From Acanthosepion esculentum (lineage: Eukaryota; Mollusca; Cephalopoda; Sepiida; Sepiidae), in NCBI GenBank assembly GCA_964036315.1, contig OZ038498.1, positions 14,188,473 to 14,252,472 on the forward strand: 64,000 nt of DNA. Reading direction: 5' to 3'. Shown in pieces: positions 42,710 to 54,544 of this stretch. The notes under the pieces were generated by a model. It worked only from the letters and a program-made list of their open reading frames with translations. It did not search any database and was not told the origin of the DNA. The position numbers and the translations under genes were made by a program. Each line of letters begins with the position of its first letter. The first letter of the stretch is position 1.

Positions 42710-44815
42710 GCTTTCTCTTCTTTTTCTTTCCAAACTTTTACACCATTCCTCATAACAACAGAGTTTATAATAGTTTTCTCTTGTTCCAAGTTGACCAAAT
42801 CTTAATTAGCTTCAACTTCTAAATCTAATTATTGTGGTTTACAGTGTTTTCACCATTGCTATCAACCCGCTCTAAAAAGAAACCTCTGGAAAATACATTT
42901 TTCTCCGAAGATATTAAGATGTGATCCATTATCAAAATGTGACGTAATTGCGGGGACATTGGGCATATCTGTTTAATCCAGATTTCTGTTTAACGCAAAG
43001 GTCATATTGGGTGGTGGGGGGTATTTGTCTGAATATTGTCCAACCAAAATAGATTTTCTGAATTCTTTTTCTATACGATTAAACTAAATTTTCTTTTGTA
43101 AAAGCATTATAAATGACTTTATTGTTCCGACCTAGTTTTCAATATTATAACACTAATTAAAGTTCTCTCTCTAAAAATCCTGACCATTTGCTGCTTATGG
43201 ATATCCTTTTCTTGGTTACAATTTCCCAAAAAAGGAAATGAGGAAGTTGTTTATATTTTTTTAATTTATTTTTAATATTGGTAAAAAATTGAAATCCATT
43301 TCTGTTGCAAGCAGCGGTATATTAAAATTGGTTATTAAAAGCTTCTGTGTGCATGTTTTTATTTTTTTAATTTTTTCCATTTTTAGCCATTTCAAATGAA
43401 TTTAGCTGTATACAACAGTAAAAAAACAAAAATCTGTAACTTGCTTTAAAAGCGGTCATAAAGTGCATCTAAGTGTATCTCCTCCTTTCTATGTCAATCT
43501 GGAACTATTTTAATTCAGAAGTGAATTGCAGCCACTTCTTGAGATACTAAGATGGTTATCCAATACTTTCTTCAACTGTAAAGAGATATCTGCCTGCCTG
43601 TGTTCATTTGTATACTTTTACAGGATGTGTGAGATGCAAGCAGGGAGTAAATACTTGGAACGACTGTACTTCTTTTGAGGTTCAGAATATTACTTGTACC
43701 GTACTGTAAAGCACTTTTATTGAACTATAGTGTAGCAGATTAGTTTTCTTACATTTGAATATAGCTTACTAGACTCTGCACTGTTGTTTGATTTGCCTTA
43801 TTCTGGAGATATATGACTAATTAGAAAAAATTTTTTTTTTTTGTTTTAATTCACCTGATTCTATGACATTCTATATTAAAATGTTTAAACAATTATATCA
43901 AATGATGGCTTGAAAAATGAGCAAAGTTTTAATTATTCATTGTTTGATACTCAGGGATTTCCTAGGCATTTTTTGCTGTCTACTTATTCAACTTATGATA
44001 TCACAGGTAGGATTTATTGAACAAATACAGCAAAACCTTCATCTGCTTGAATGATTCCGACATAGCAGATACTAAATGTATATAGAAGGGTATACTGGAA
44101 ACTTCTTAGCCCAACACACATTTCAAAATGATAAAAGATATTCCTTTTTTTTTTTTTTTTTTATCTGGCTTTAGCCAAGAATTTTTCAGTACCTCATCAT
44201 AAAGGAAGTAAACGATGTATATTTCATGTGTGAACAGATATAATGAATAAAAAAATCATAGTCAATCATCTTTGCTTTGCAAATCTGGGTCAAAAATACC
44301 TGAATTTTCATTCGAACACAAAGTCAAGCCTTTGCATTTGAATAGCATTATTATGCCAAATGCTTGTAAACACTTTTCACTTCAACTTGGCTAAACTTTA
44401 AAAAAAAGAAAAAAAAACCCAAAAAGCAATAGTTGTTGCACATGTTGGTTGCATGGCAAAAGAGTATAGTGATGGTAAGTTCTTTGTCCTACCAAGATGG
44501 CCAAAAACTATGAAATGTACATGGAATTCTTTGTACTTGTCAGTTCAATACACTGGGCATATTGTTCTTTATCTCTTCCAAAAACATTCTAATATTTGGT
44601 CATGGAAATACTGCTCTACTATCACCTTTGAATCATTACAAAATGTCCACCCTTTTCAAATTTTTTATGGTTTGGAAATGGTAAGTAGATGGCACAAGAT
44701 CTGACCGAGTACTGCCACTCCCTTGACTGTTGTTTAGTCTTTAGATCATATTGGTGTAACCATGTTTCATTAATGGTGACAAGTCATTGATGACATAACT
44801 ATTCACTCCTGTCTT
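42710..44815. other. No gene recognised
   Basis: AT-rich. An acceptor-like 'tacttttacag' at 43623 precedes a short cysteine-containing frame, treated as doubtful. A plus frame of 83 codons at 44453-44704 has no known domain. Confidence 0.45.
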
Positions 44816-44819
44816 AATA

Positions 44820-45545
44820 GTAAGTTTGACAAAGTAAAACTGGCAGTTACACTCAAAAATGACCTCCAATCAGTTATTAACTGGGGCTAGGAATGGGCTT
44901 GTAAATTTTAACACCTCCAAAATGAAACTACCCTTTTATAATCACCAGAGAGAACCTTTCTTTGCCTTCCATCACCATTGTTAATGCTAACCTCCAGGAA
45001 AGCAACTCATTGCATCTTCTTGGTCTCACATTTTCCACTGACATGAAGTGGTGTGATTATATTGATAGGTTTACTGCTAGGAAAGTCTGCTCACTGTTGT
45101 GGCAGACAATTTTTCTTATCAGAGGCCATCTTACATATTTATAAATCTCCCATTCATCTGTGCATTAAATATTGCTAACCATATCTGCTATATATCTTTA
45201 TATTCTCTATAAAATTCAAAGAAGGATTTGTAATTGGTCCTGACCCGGCATCACAATGTTGATCACTTTCCTACCACCATAATGTGGCTACCCTATCTAT
45301 CTAGGCGCCATATCTAATCTGGTCCTCCTGATTCATATATCTAGATTCTTGACAAAATCCCAAGAAGGGTCTGTAATGTTATTGGTCCTGACCTATCATC
45401 TCACTTAGTCACTTTCCCAATACTGTCACATGGTTTCCCTTTGTCCTTTCTATAAATATTTTCCCAGCAATTGTTTTAATGAGATTTCCTCCTTGGTAAC
45501 TCAATACCATCAATTTAAGCATACTACTAGATTGGCAAATAGCAC
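44820..45545 (+). mobile_element. LINE-B ORF2, RT-end region, with internal duplication
   Basis: Plus strand: 'LKNDLQSVINWG', 'NTSKMKLPFYNHQREP', then an open part (44962-45144) 'NSLHLLGLTFSTDMKWCDYI', 'ARKVCSLLWQ'. This is the end of the RT palm and the thumb of a non-LTR element ('LLG..FS.D..W..YI'). Then 'FKEGFVIGPDP'-like text occurs twice (about 45215 and 45365), so a segment is duplicated. Stops and shifts are frequent. Confidence 0.75.
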
Positions 45546-45773
45546 TATACTAGAATATATACTGTAGTGGGGAGGCTTGTTTACTTTTATTTATTTTGTA
45601 AGGTGTGATTTATTTATTTTTTTTGTCATATAACTCATAACCTTTACATTAACTCTAGATTGTAATAGTTTTATTTTAACTCTGAACTATTAAAAATTCA
45701 AGTTAATCATAATTTGTCTATTGGTAATTAATGAAGTGAATTGTTTGATATCTAAATAGTTTTCTACTCATAT

Positions 45774-46140
45774 TGAAACCCTGGTTCCCATATGATCACC
45801 AAAGTTAAGAAACTGGGCAGTGCCTAGATGGGTGACCAGGTACTGTGAGCTTGGATGTGTGGGTGGTATAATGGATAATGGCTTGTTAATCAGAGAGGTG
45901 AGTTCCAATTCCAGGCAGGTTTGTTATATTCATTCCAGCACAAATATCCTTGGGAAAGGTATGAATCTATCACTTCTCCCCCTCACATTTATGGGTTAAT
46001 TAGTTAGACTTGTATCACTAAACTATTATTATTGTAATAATAGTTTAGTGATAAAAGTCTACCTAATCAAAAAAAAAAAAACACTCTAAAAATATTTTCT
46101 TTTTAAAAAACTTGCAATGTGTTTATAAGCTGTAGAAAAT
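45774..46140 (+). mobile_element. 5S-SINE with a hairpin inserted in the body
   Basis: 5S-like head 'ggttcccatatgatcaccaa', 'agttaagaaactgggc', 'cctagatgggtgacc', then tRNA-like segment 'gtataatggataatggctt', 'gtgagttccaattcc', body, and 3' tail. Within the body, 45998-46068 forms a 34-bp inverted repeat with a 3-nt loop (31 of 34 pairs). The first ~28 nt of the 5S part are missing. Confidence 0.85.
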
Positions 46141-47055
46141 GATTCAACCAACTGTCCATTTAATTTAATTTGATTTGTAAATAAAAAAATTAAAAAATGA
46201 AAGCTTATATGCTGTTAACATTTTAACTATCCAGAAATTCATTTTATTTAACTTTTGTGGGGTTGGATGTACAAGTATTTGATAACAATGTCGAATATTA
46301 AAAAAAAGTATATGGTGTTTCTGCTTTGGAACAATTGTTCCAAACATTTCTTTTTATGTGAAAAATGATTTTACCTCATATTAGATCATGCAATGTATTT
46401 GAAGTTAAGCAATTTGTAGCTAACATATCAGTTTCAATCTAATGTATGAAAGAAAAAACAATATTTGGTAATGATTTTTCCTTTCATTTTGTGACTGTGA
46501 ATAAAATAACATCAAATCAACATTTAATTAGAAGACGCTGAATATTATTAAAAATACAATTAAAAAAAAAAAATCAATTCAGAGAAGCTTCCAAAATTTT
46601 AATTTCTGAATGATTCTCCAAAATCTGCACCATGGTCTCCTTAGAAGATCATTGCCAATAACAAATCAATGAAAAAGAGGTTATTTATCAATCAGTATTC
46701 ATTCTTTTAGCATCTATAATTGACTAAGTAACCTCCTGATTTGGTTCCTATTTTTGCTTTCAAATAGAAGTTAATGAAAGGAAATTGCTTCTGAGAAGAA
46801 GAGAGAAACTTCAAGCTTCAATTATATGAATCATGTTAATATACAAATTAAACTGTTTGATATCATAAAAAAAACAAAAGGTATGATCAAAATACAGCTG
46901 CTACTAATTAAAACCTATTTTAAATGTTATATCTCTTCAGAACATAAACATGTCTCTTTAGTTTTCTTTTTCTTTATCTCAATTACAATGAATTCTTGGG
47001 AAAAATAGTCGAGTCTATCTTATCCATAGTTTGGAATTCAATTTTCATTCTCTTT
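46141..47055. other. AT-rich, no gene recognised
   Basis: No recognised repeat or exon. Confidence 0.5.
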
Positions 47056-47057
47056 GA

Positions 47058-47135
47058 TTTGTTACCACTTAAGTCTAGAAAACCAGTCTACCCTGCTATT
47101 TAACCCACAGCTGGGAGAAGAGATGGATTTATAAT
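47058..47135 (-). mobile_element. SINE-1 body fragment
   Basis: Minus strand: 'ccatctcttctcccagctgt', 'gggttaaatagcagggtaga', 'ctggttttctagact'. Confidence 0.5.
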
Positions 47136-47753
47136 TAATATTTGTGATGTCTATTGGGATTGGTGCATTACTGCTGTGCATAATCATCTAAATCACAAAC
47201 TATATATCTATAATAAATATAAATGTCTGTGTGTCACTGTCACAGGTTTTCAATTAAAGGGACCCAATTCTCTAACTTTCAATATCTAATGTTACAGAAA
47301 TTTTGAATTCCCAAGTTTTCATTACTGCTATTGTTTTTGGTGATATTTCTCTTTTTTTTTTTTTTCCCACAATAACAATTTTTGTAATTTATAAATAAGT
47401 TTGGGGATAATTGAAATTAATTGCAAAATCCAGCCACAGTCGTCCATGAAACAAAAATTGTTTGTACGGAAAGTAAGGACTTATGCATCAAATTGTTTTT
47501 AAATTAAGTGGTGGCAGAAAAATTATTGTTGTATTTTTAACAAAAAGTGAGGAAAAGGAAGTCCTGTGGAAATGAAAACCCAGATCAAACGGCAGCCAGG
47601 AGAGCTTCCAATGCTGAAAATATGCAAAGATTTAGGTACTTTCGAACTCCTGAACAAGCCGAAGACCCTCATCAGAACCTAGCTTAAATGCCACCTGATA
47701 GTGCGGCTTTTAAGCTTGTAATATGTATATCCCAAAATGTGCAGGCACAAAGA

Positions 47754-48136
47754 GGCTTACAGCTATATCATGTTGAAATGCCAGTTCTTGTACAATCGCA
47801 AAAGTTAAGCAATGACAACCCTGGTCAGTACCGAGACGGGTGTTCACTTGGGAATAGTAGGTACCGTAAGCTTGGATGTGAATGTGGTGTAATGGATAAT
47901 GGTTTGGAATTGTTAATTGGCAAGCAGAGTTCCAATTAGTCAGGTTTGTTGTAATCACTTATGTGCAAATAGCCTTGGGAAAGGTATGAATCCACGTCTT
48001 TCCCCAGATATAACGCAATTTGTAGAACTTGTATTATTAAAAATCCCCCCCCCCCAAAAAAAAATTCACAGTCTAAAATTATTTTCTGGCTTTTTAAATA
48101 ACCTGAAAAAGGTCGATAAACTGTTAAAAGAAAGCT
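47754..48136 (+). mobile_element. 5S-SINE, near complete
   Basis: A 5S rRNA-like head of about 124 nt (47754-47877): 'gcttacagctatatcatg', 'ttcttgtacaatcgcaaaag', 'ttaagcaatg', 'ggtcagtaccgagacgggtg', 'cttgggaatagtaggtaccg', 'taagcttgg'. These match the order of 5S rRNA ('acggccatac', 'ctcgtctgatc', 'gctaagc', 'tagtacttggatgggagacc', 'tgggaatacc', 'gtaggctt'). A tRNA-like segment, body, C-run, and tail ending 'gataaactgttaaa' follow. It has internal promoters of both Pol III types. Confidence 0.88.
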
Positions 48137-49370
48137 TAGTAGTAAGGTGTTAGAACTTTTGGCAGTTGTACATATGAATCAAGTAGATACTTTTTCTAAA
48201 TAGCCACACATTATTTGTGTTCCTGAGAGAAATAACTCTGTAATAAGTTGTAATAGTAATTTTTTTCTCTCTGAATTGAGTTTCAAGTTATTTGGTGCCC
48301 AACAATGCTACAAAACATAACGGCAGTCTCTGTACCACCATTGCTGAATAAATGACGTGAACAATTAAAATGGAGTTTAGAATGTTCACTCCATGCGTAA
48401 TTATTCTTACTGTCTTTATTACGACACAATTCCTCATGCTGATCAGTTAAAATATCCTGTGAATATATTCAGTTTGCCTTTGATTCATTACACGTTGATA
48501 AAACTGGTTGCAATGCAAAAATGTGGTTCTTGATGCAGCTCACAGTAAAAAAAAAAAGTTTGAAAAATGCTGCCTTATGGAATGCTATGAGTTAATAATA
48601 TATTTTTTCTTTTTGTTTTTTTTAATTTGTTGTTTATCAAATTACTCAACTCTTTCATAATCATTTTACTATCTCTGATGGCACTGATTTGATTAATATC
48701 GACTTTCAGGATTGTTTCAAATCTTAAATACAGTTCACCACCTACATTTGTGTATAGAACTTCAAGCTTTGTTTAAGAAAGGTTTTATTCTACAATAAAT
48801 TGAAAATTCATGGAAGATATCATCAGATCTCAGATTGAGGGAGCGTTCTCTTATCAAACTCTAGGGAGTGGACAACAAAGAATTAACAGCCAAGCTCTAT
48901 ACAGAAACCTTTTGTCTAATTTTAAATTATAATTAGGGATTGTTGGGAATTAGAAAGTAACACCAACGTAATTTTGAGAACTCATTCTTAAGACAGATGA
49001 ATAAAAATTCCTTAAAGAGAAATGAAAGAAAAATCCTTTCAAATAAGTTTCCAAAATCTCAATTTATTTCAAGTGTAAATGACATTTAAGAATCTACTTC
49101 TGTGCAAGAAAGACATTGGAATCTGTACAGTACTTTCATGAGCTTAATGCAACCTCTCATTGACTCAGAGGACATGTTAAAAGGACCTTTACACATATGA
49201 AAACAAACCATCATCATACAAATCCCTAGCTCTCTAATGGTGGCTGATGCTGTTAAATCTAGGTCATGTAACTAAAAAGTTTAGGAAAAGATACCAAACT
49301 AAGCTGCAAAATCATCAAAATTTGGATTAAATCGGCTTAGAATAAAGACTTTATGATAACAAGATTGAAA
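48137..49370. other. No gene recognised
   Basis: AT-rich mixed sequence; no repeat family with another copy in the window was identified. Confidence 0.5.
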
Positions 49371-49379
49371 TTTGTCGGA

Positions 49380-49740
49380 ATTTCTGGGATGAAGAGTTAT
49401 CATGTTTTATACTATTTACATGCAGATTATTGTCCTCATCATTGTTGTTGTTATCACAACATTTCAGCTGTTGTGCCTGCCAAACGTCATCAGGTGTATA
49501 TCAATCCGAGTAACCTACAGAGAATTCCGAACTGAACCATTTATTTAATCTACAACAGTAGACTGTTCTCGTTTCATGTCTAGGGATTTCTTATTTAGAT
49601 CTTATTTTTAGTATTTTAGTTCTTGCTCACTCTGTTTCTACTGTTCTGCCTAACCCAGGGATTGAACTCACAATTACCATGGTACCAGATTCATGAACCA
49701 ATGCTTTAATCCATACGGAAGCAGCTATTAACGGGAGTGC
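49380..49740 (-). mobile_element. Repeat R4, minus copy
   Basis: Minus strand: 'ttcatgaatctggtaccatg', 'gtaattgtgagttcaatccc', 'agaaacagagtgagcaagaa', 'aagaaatccctagacatg', 'acgttt.gcaggcac', ending 'aacaacaatgaggacaataa', then 'tctgcatgtaaatagtataa'. It resembles the 36.3-kb copy most closely. Confidence 0.7.
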
Positions 49741-49954
49741 ATTATAAATCTTTCTCCTTTACTAAAGAACACAAATAGATCTTTAAAAAAAGAAAGAAAA
49801 AAAAGCAGTCTGGTTTAATACTACATATATGTACTGTACATTTCTTTTTTGTGTGGAGTTGGGTGGTATGGGAGGAAAGTGTAAGAGTAGAATAATGCAG
49901 CATGAGATGCTAAGAATTAGTTTGTTTCTTTTAAACTAGTGTGAGATTTAAACA

Positions 49955-50335
49955 AAAATGGGGTGGTAGGAAAAATAAATTTCCACTCAAATCTGTTCAC
50001 GCTGACAGCTAACATGGAAACCAGAACAACGCTTCGCTCAGGACTCTGTTTCCTGCACACCGTAAACTACAGTACTTTTGCTCTTTCTCTGGAATACAAG
50101 TATAACCTTCACCAGTCTCAAAGAACAAACTGCCCTGAAACAAAAAGTCAGCTCTTTTTATCCTTCCTCGGTCTCGGGCAAGAAACTGAGATTTCTTGCT
50201 TGTGTTAGCCTTGTTCTCACCGAAGTCCGCCTCGCAGGTCTATGATGTCTACAGACACAAGTACAGACAATTTGCCTTCTCTTGTTCTCACCGAAGTATA
50301 TGTATCCACCACAACTAGTGACAATTTTTTTTTTT
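49955..50335 (-). mobile_element. LTR- or promoter-like segment
   Basis: Read on the minus strand it has 'ggataaaaagagctgac' (TATA-like, about 50160), a CpG-containing upstream part, and 'cttcggtgagaacaag' twice, about 70 bp apart (plus coordinates 50210-50226 and 50280-50296). Composition differs from the surroundings. It resembles an LTR U3-R region, but ends and target duplications were not found. Confidence 0.35.
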
Positions 50336-50387
50336 TTCATTCACGTGTAACAGCTACTTAACTTTTGTTTCTTACAATGGCGTCCTG

Positions 50388-50757
50388 GGCATGACGATAA
50401 ACTGCATCTGACAGCAAAGCCTCCGATCAAGAGGTTTTGAGGAACATGAAACTGCCTCTTAATTATTGTTGTTTACATGTCCAACCTGACCCGGAGTGGT
50501 AGCACCTGTTAGGGTCCCAGCTATGGACAAGTAGTTAACCTGGGTGAAAATACTATGAAAATGTAGAAGTGAATTTTTATAGTAAAAGTACCAGTAATAC
50601 ATTTGGGGAGGGGGAATTACCAACAATACATCAATGAAACTTGATCTACAAAGTGATTTCTTACAAAGAATACATTCTATTTATACCAACATATCCTAAA
50701 AATCTTGTCAGCATTGAACAACCCATTGAGGTTGATATGCCATAAAACAAAAATCTT
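50388..50757 (-). mobile_element. Dispersed repeat R3, copy 3
   Basis: Complement of R3: 'cataaactgcatctgacagc', 'caaagcctccgatcaagagg', 'gtcccagctatggacaagta', 'cattgaggttgatatgccat'. Full length. Confidence 0.8.
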
Positions 50758-50764
50758 TTCTTAC

Positions 50765-50938
50765 AATGATGTTCACCCTGTACAAAGCTCAAGATTCACT
50801 CTAAGTAAAAGGTTATAAAATAAGAGGCAACATCCCCAAGCAAGGTGACAGTGCCACCAGATGTGAAAGAAGGAAAAGAATTTTGAGGGAATCGGAAACC
50901 CAATCCTAAACAAGAAATGAGGAATAAACCTCTATCCC
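50765..50938 (-). repeat. R5, minus copy
   Basis: Complement of the 13.35-kb copy: 'aggaataaacctctatccc', 'cccaatcctaaacaag', 'ccccaagcaaggtgacagtg'. Confidence 0.6.
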
Positions 50939-51045
50939 AGCTATGGATTAATTAGTAAAACTTTTATTACTAAAACCATTATCTCCCCCCCCTACAAAAT
51001 ATTTACATTTTGGCATTAAATAACCGGCGGAAGTTGCTATGCCGC
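50939..51045 (+). mobile_element. 5S-SINE 3' fragment
   Basis: 'cagctatggattaattagta', 'ttattactaaaaccattatc', a C-run, 'ttggcattaaataacc'. Joined to R5 at its 5' side. Confidence 0.6.
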
Positions 51046-51049
51046 TAAG

Positions 51050-51245
51050 CTAAAACAACTAACCACTCTTCCCGCAAACCACTTTTCTATGGGACTAACT
51101 ACCAAGAGGATGTTTTCCTGATCACTAGAATCTTAACCTGTTCAAGTCTGGGGTCAGCCGTTATCTTCCCCACATATCCACATGAACTCTGCCTCTTACT
51201 CTGTAACCCTCTACCTTGAGTGGCTCTTGGCACTTTTACAGGGTG
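51050..51245 (+). mobile_element. LINE-C tail
   Basis: 'LPRGCFPDH.NLNLFKSGVSR' with one stop in frame, followed by 'aaccctctaccttgagtggc', the 3' block also found at 51925 and, inverted, at 55660. Confidence 0.65.
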
Positions 51246-51644
51246 AAAATCACAAAAAAAAAAAATATGAATGCATGTTTCTTTGTATATACCTTCTTGA
51301 GTAAAATCACGCTATGGTTACTAAAAAAATGTTCCTATTCTTAATTACTAAAAATGCCTACTGTACCATTTTGGGAATGGTGAGCATTAATAGGTTATAA
51401 ATAGACTTATAATTAATACCAGATTTTTCATAAACCCATAATTAATATAGGATTTTTTTTTATTTTTATAAATCTGTAATTAATGCCAGATTTTTATTCT
51501 AATTTTATAATTACGCTGGATTTTACAGTGGGTATTAACAGGCTAAAGAAATGTTTAAGCTAGTCATGTGATTCTTATAAATTTCATGTACAGATTGTGG
51601 AAGAAAATGTCCTTAAAATAACAATTGTTGATCAGTCTTAATTT

Positions 51645-51965
51645 AAACAGTATAAGTAGATCTATTTGTCTATCGCCCGGTTCATGGTCTCTCCAGTCTT
51701 TTGAACAAGGGTAGAGGTTTATCCCTTTTCTGTTCAGGATTGAGTTTCTGGTTTCTTAAGTATACTTGCACACTATACTTCTAACATCTTTGATTGAACT
51801 CTAAAATGTTATTTATTCATTAATTAAATCTTGATCTCTTCAAGTCTAGAATTATCTTTCCTGCATAGCCCCAAGAAATTCACATCTTACCCGTTTTTAC
51901 ACACCTATGACACCATATAGTAATCCTCTACCTTGAGTGGGTCTTTGGCCTTGTATTGGGGAAAC
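51645..51965 (+). mobile_element. R5 plus LINE-C tail piece
   Basis: R5 ('ggtagaggtttatcccttt', 'caggattgagttt') at 51660-51760, then a decayed 'ttgatctcttcaagtctag' end block and 'atcctctaccttgagtgggt' 3' block. Confidence 0.55.
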
Positions 51966-52059
51966 ATTAGCAAAAAAACAATGAATCAACTTTGTTCTGG
52001 TTTCTTTTTAAAATGTCATCTCTAGTTATTAGAATAGTTTTATTGATTGATTTGTTTTT

Positions 52060-52398
52060 TATGATTTATCAACTTCTTGCAGGTTATTTAAAGTCTGAAA
52101 TTGATACAAGTTCTGCTAATTAACTCATAGCTGGGGGAGAAAAGAGGTGGATTCATACCCCCCCCCCTTCAAAAGGTTATTTGTGTGTAAGTGAATGTAA
52201 CAAACCTACCTAGAATTGGACCTTGGTTCTCCAATTTCCAATTCCGGGTCGTTATCCATTTCACTACCTGCACATCCAAACTCATGGCACTAAATATTCC
52301 TAAGCAGTCATCCATCTAGGTACTGACCAAGCTCAACATTGCCTAACCACAGAGATTGTACGAGAACCGGTGTTTCAATGTGGTATGGCCATAAGTCC
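52060..52398 (-). mobile_element. 5S-SINE, complete head and tail
   Basis: Minus strand starts with the full 5S-like head (52275-52398): 'ggacttatggccataccaca', 'accggttctcgtacaatctc', 'ttaggcaatgttgagcttgg', 'tcagtacctagatggatgac'. This is the closest 5S match in the window. Then tRNA-like 'gtagtgaaatggataacga', 'accaaggtccaattc', body with a C/G-run, and tail 'aaataacctgcaagaagtt' then 'gataaatc'. Confidence 0.9.
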
Positions 52399-52499
52399 TA
52401 GAATAGTTATCATAATCAGTAGTTTCTTTTCCTAAAGTTATTTAACCTGTGTGTCCTATGTATATATGAAATCTTAGACCTTAAATTATATAGTTCACT

Positions 52500-52502
<3 letters not shown>

Positions 52503-52560
<58 letters not shown>
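52503..52560. repeat. (AT)n microsatellite
   Basis: 29 dinucleotides. Confidence 0.97.
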
Positions 52561-52562
<2 letters not shown>

Positions 52563-52748
52563 CTTTTTGTAACTACAGATATGGCTTGATGTACCAGGAA
52601 AAAATATATTTTCTGGGGAAATAAATTATAGTCATGGAACCATAAGGTTTTAATTATTTAATTAATATTTGCTCTGGTGTTACATTGAGCTCTCCGGATT
52701 ATATCCCCTTTGGAATTATCCACACTGATTACCAAACCCTTCATTACC

Positions 52749-52754
<6 letters not shown>

Positions 52755-52794
<40 letters not shown>
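52755..52794. repeat. (TA)n microsatellite
   Basis: About 20 dinucleotides at the left end of the MITE. Confidence 0.96.
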
Positions 52795-52795
<1 letters not shown>

Positions 52796-52798
<3 letters not shown>

Positions 52799-53090
52799 AA
52801 TAGGTCTCTTAATGAAATTTGAGGAATAAAATAACAATATTAGTTTCCCCAGGAAGCTCTAACCAACAATAACATTCCTTGGAAGAGCAAGTCCTACTTC
52901 TTTGTTTATTCCTCATCTCATTGAAAAAGGATACAGGCATGTCCGAAAATTCCAACTTTAAAATCTTTCTCTTCATGCTTCAATTTAGTCAAAAGGCTAA
53001 TATATAATAAATATCATCAATCTTATTGCAAACATTGTTATCATTTTGTTGTTTTTTTATTCCTCAAATTTAATTAACTGGCCTATTAAA
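52796..53090. mobile_element. MITE with about 42-bp inverted ends
   Basis: Begins TTTAATAGG and ends CCTATTAAA. The inverted ends continue as 'aaatttgaggaataaaa' on both sides (left 52814-52830, right complement 53055-53071). The 295-bp element has no coding content. It sits between two (TA)n arrays. Confidence 0.75.
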
Positions 53091-53128
53091 TCTACATATA
53101 AGAAACACACATGGACCAGCTTTCATTT

Positions 53129-53130
<2 letters not shown>

Positions 53131-53182
<52 letters not shown>
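53131..53182. repeat. (AT)n microsatellite
   Basis: 26 dinucleotides, 40 bp from the right end of the MITE. Confidence 0.97.
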
Positions 53183-53187
<5 letters not shown>

Positions 53188-54540
53188 TTGACAGTTCATG
53201 ACTTTTCTAGCAGCATTAGTGAATGATTAGAGTAATGTCAGTCACTCTGAATAGAAATGATATTTCTCAATCTTCTATCTGATATACAATTCCTTTGGCC
53301 ACTAAATTTCTATGAACCAAATCATCTTTTCAGTTGACTATTACAAACTGTAATATTCATGAGGCAAAAAATTGCTGATATTTTTGTCTGAAAATGTCTA
53401 GGTGTTCAACATTAATTTGTTCATAATACATTCGTGAAAAATGGCGGGGAGATATAGATTATAACCTGAAGGTTACTTTGGAAAATTATTTTTTATCTGT
53501 AAATTGAAAACAGGCTAACATGAAAATATTTAGTGTAGGTACGGTCATATTTTTTTCACTGAAAAACAGCATAGCATGATGAAAAAAGGCCCCAAACTTA
53601 AAAACAAATTATCATCAAAATGTTTGTTATTAAGAGGAAAAAACAAAGTGTTTTTTTAATTATTTAAAAAAAATTTTTCCTTCTTTCTAACATGTCTGAA
53701 ATTTGGGTCAAAAATCTTTTTTTTATCAACTGTGTAGGAAATTTTTGTGTAGCTGTTTCCAGTAAAACGACACATTAATTTGGAAATTCTTGTAAAAATC
53801 GATAATTGTTGGATTTTAATGAAACTTTCAAGACTTATTCAAAAATGAATTTATTTTTGAAAAATTTAATTTTAAAGAATCTTGGTAAAAATATCTTCTT
53901 TTTTTTTTTTTATTATATATGTTACATTTTGTTAATTGTTAAACATTACCTGGTAGCTAAAAAACAAAAACAAACCATTCTTAGTTAGTTTGTAAATCTA
54001 TGACAATTCTGGTCCATCATACTTAGCCTGTCACCTTATTCAGCAGTTAATATATTGATAGACACATTAGAAAAACAAGACCAAGTTGTCAAGAAATGCT
54101 TATTTGTATTAAATAAGTAATATTTTTTTGAGAAAATTTTACTTTAACTTTAAATTTGTTAATTTTATGAAAATAACATTTCAGAAATGTATATTTTATT
54201 TTTGCAGGATTTTTGAAACCGAGAATTAACTTTTATTTATATTTCTGTCAGAAAATTAAAAATGGCAGTTTTGATTGATTTTTCTGAAGAATTGACTAAA
54301 AATCATAATACACTACAGTATTTTGTTTTCTGAAATTAGAAAATCTAATCCTTTAGCTTTCAATTGAAGCTGTGGGAAAAGCTTCAAAAAGGATTTTTCG
54401 TTTATAAAAATAGATTTAAACCTTAGGTATACCGAACTAATAGAGGTACTTAATTTAGTGTCTCTTCACATTCGATTTACTTTCAGTATTAAATTATGCC
54501 TGAAGAGAAAAATAATAAATGTACTAGCCAGTGCAAGAAT
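53183..54540. other. AT-rich, no gene recognised
   Basis: Includes several 'gaaaat/tttctg' runs; an acceptor-like 'tttatttttgcag' at 54208 has no open exon after it. Confidence 0.5.
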
Positions 54541-54544
54541 TGAG

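Noticed and set aside
43624..43706. Possible cysteine-rich terminal exon after an acceptor-like site
   Set aside because: Only about 27 codons, needs a split codon from an unseen exon, and no partner exon or domain supports it.
52275..52398. Functional 5S rRNA gene
   Set aside because: The 5S-like part is fused to a tRNA-like segment and SINE body, has many differences from 5S, and recurs in other SINE copies.
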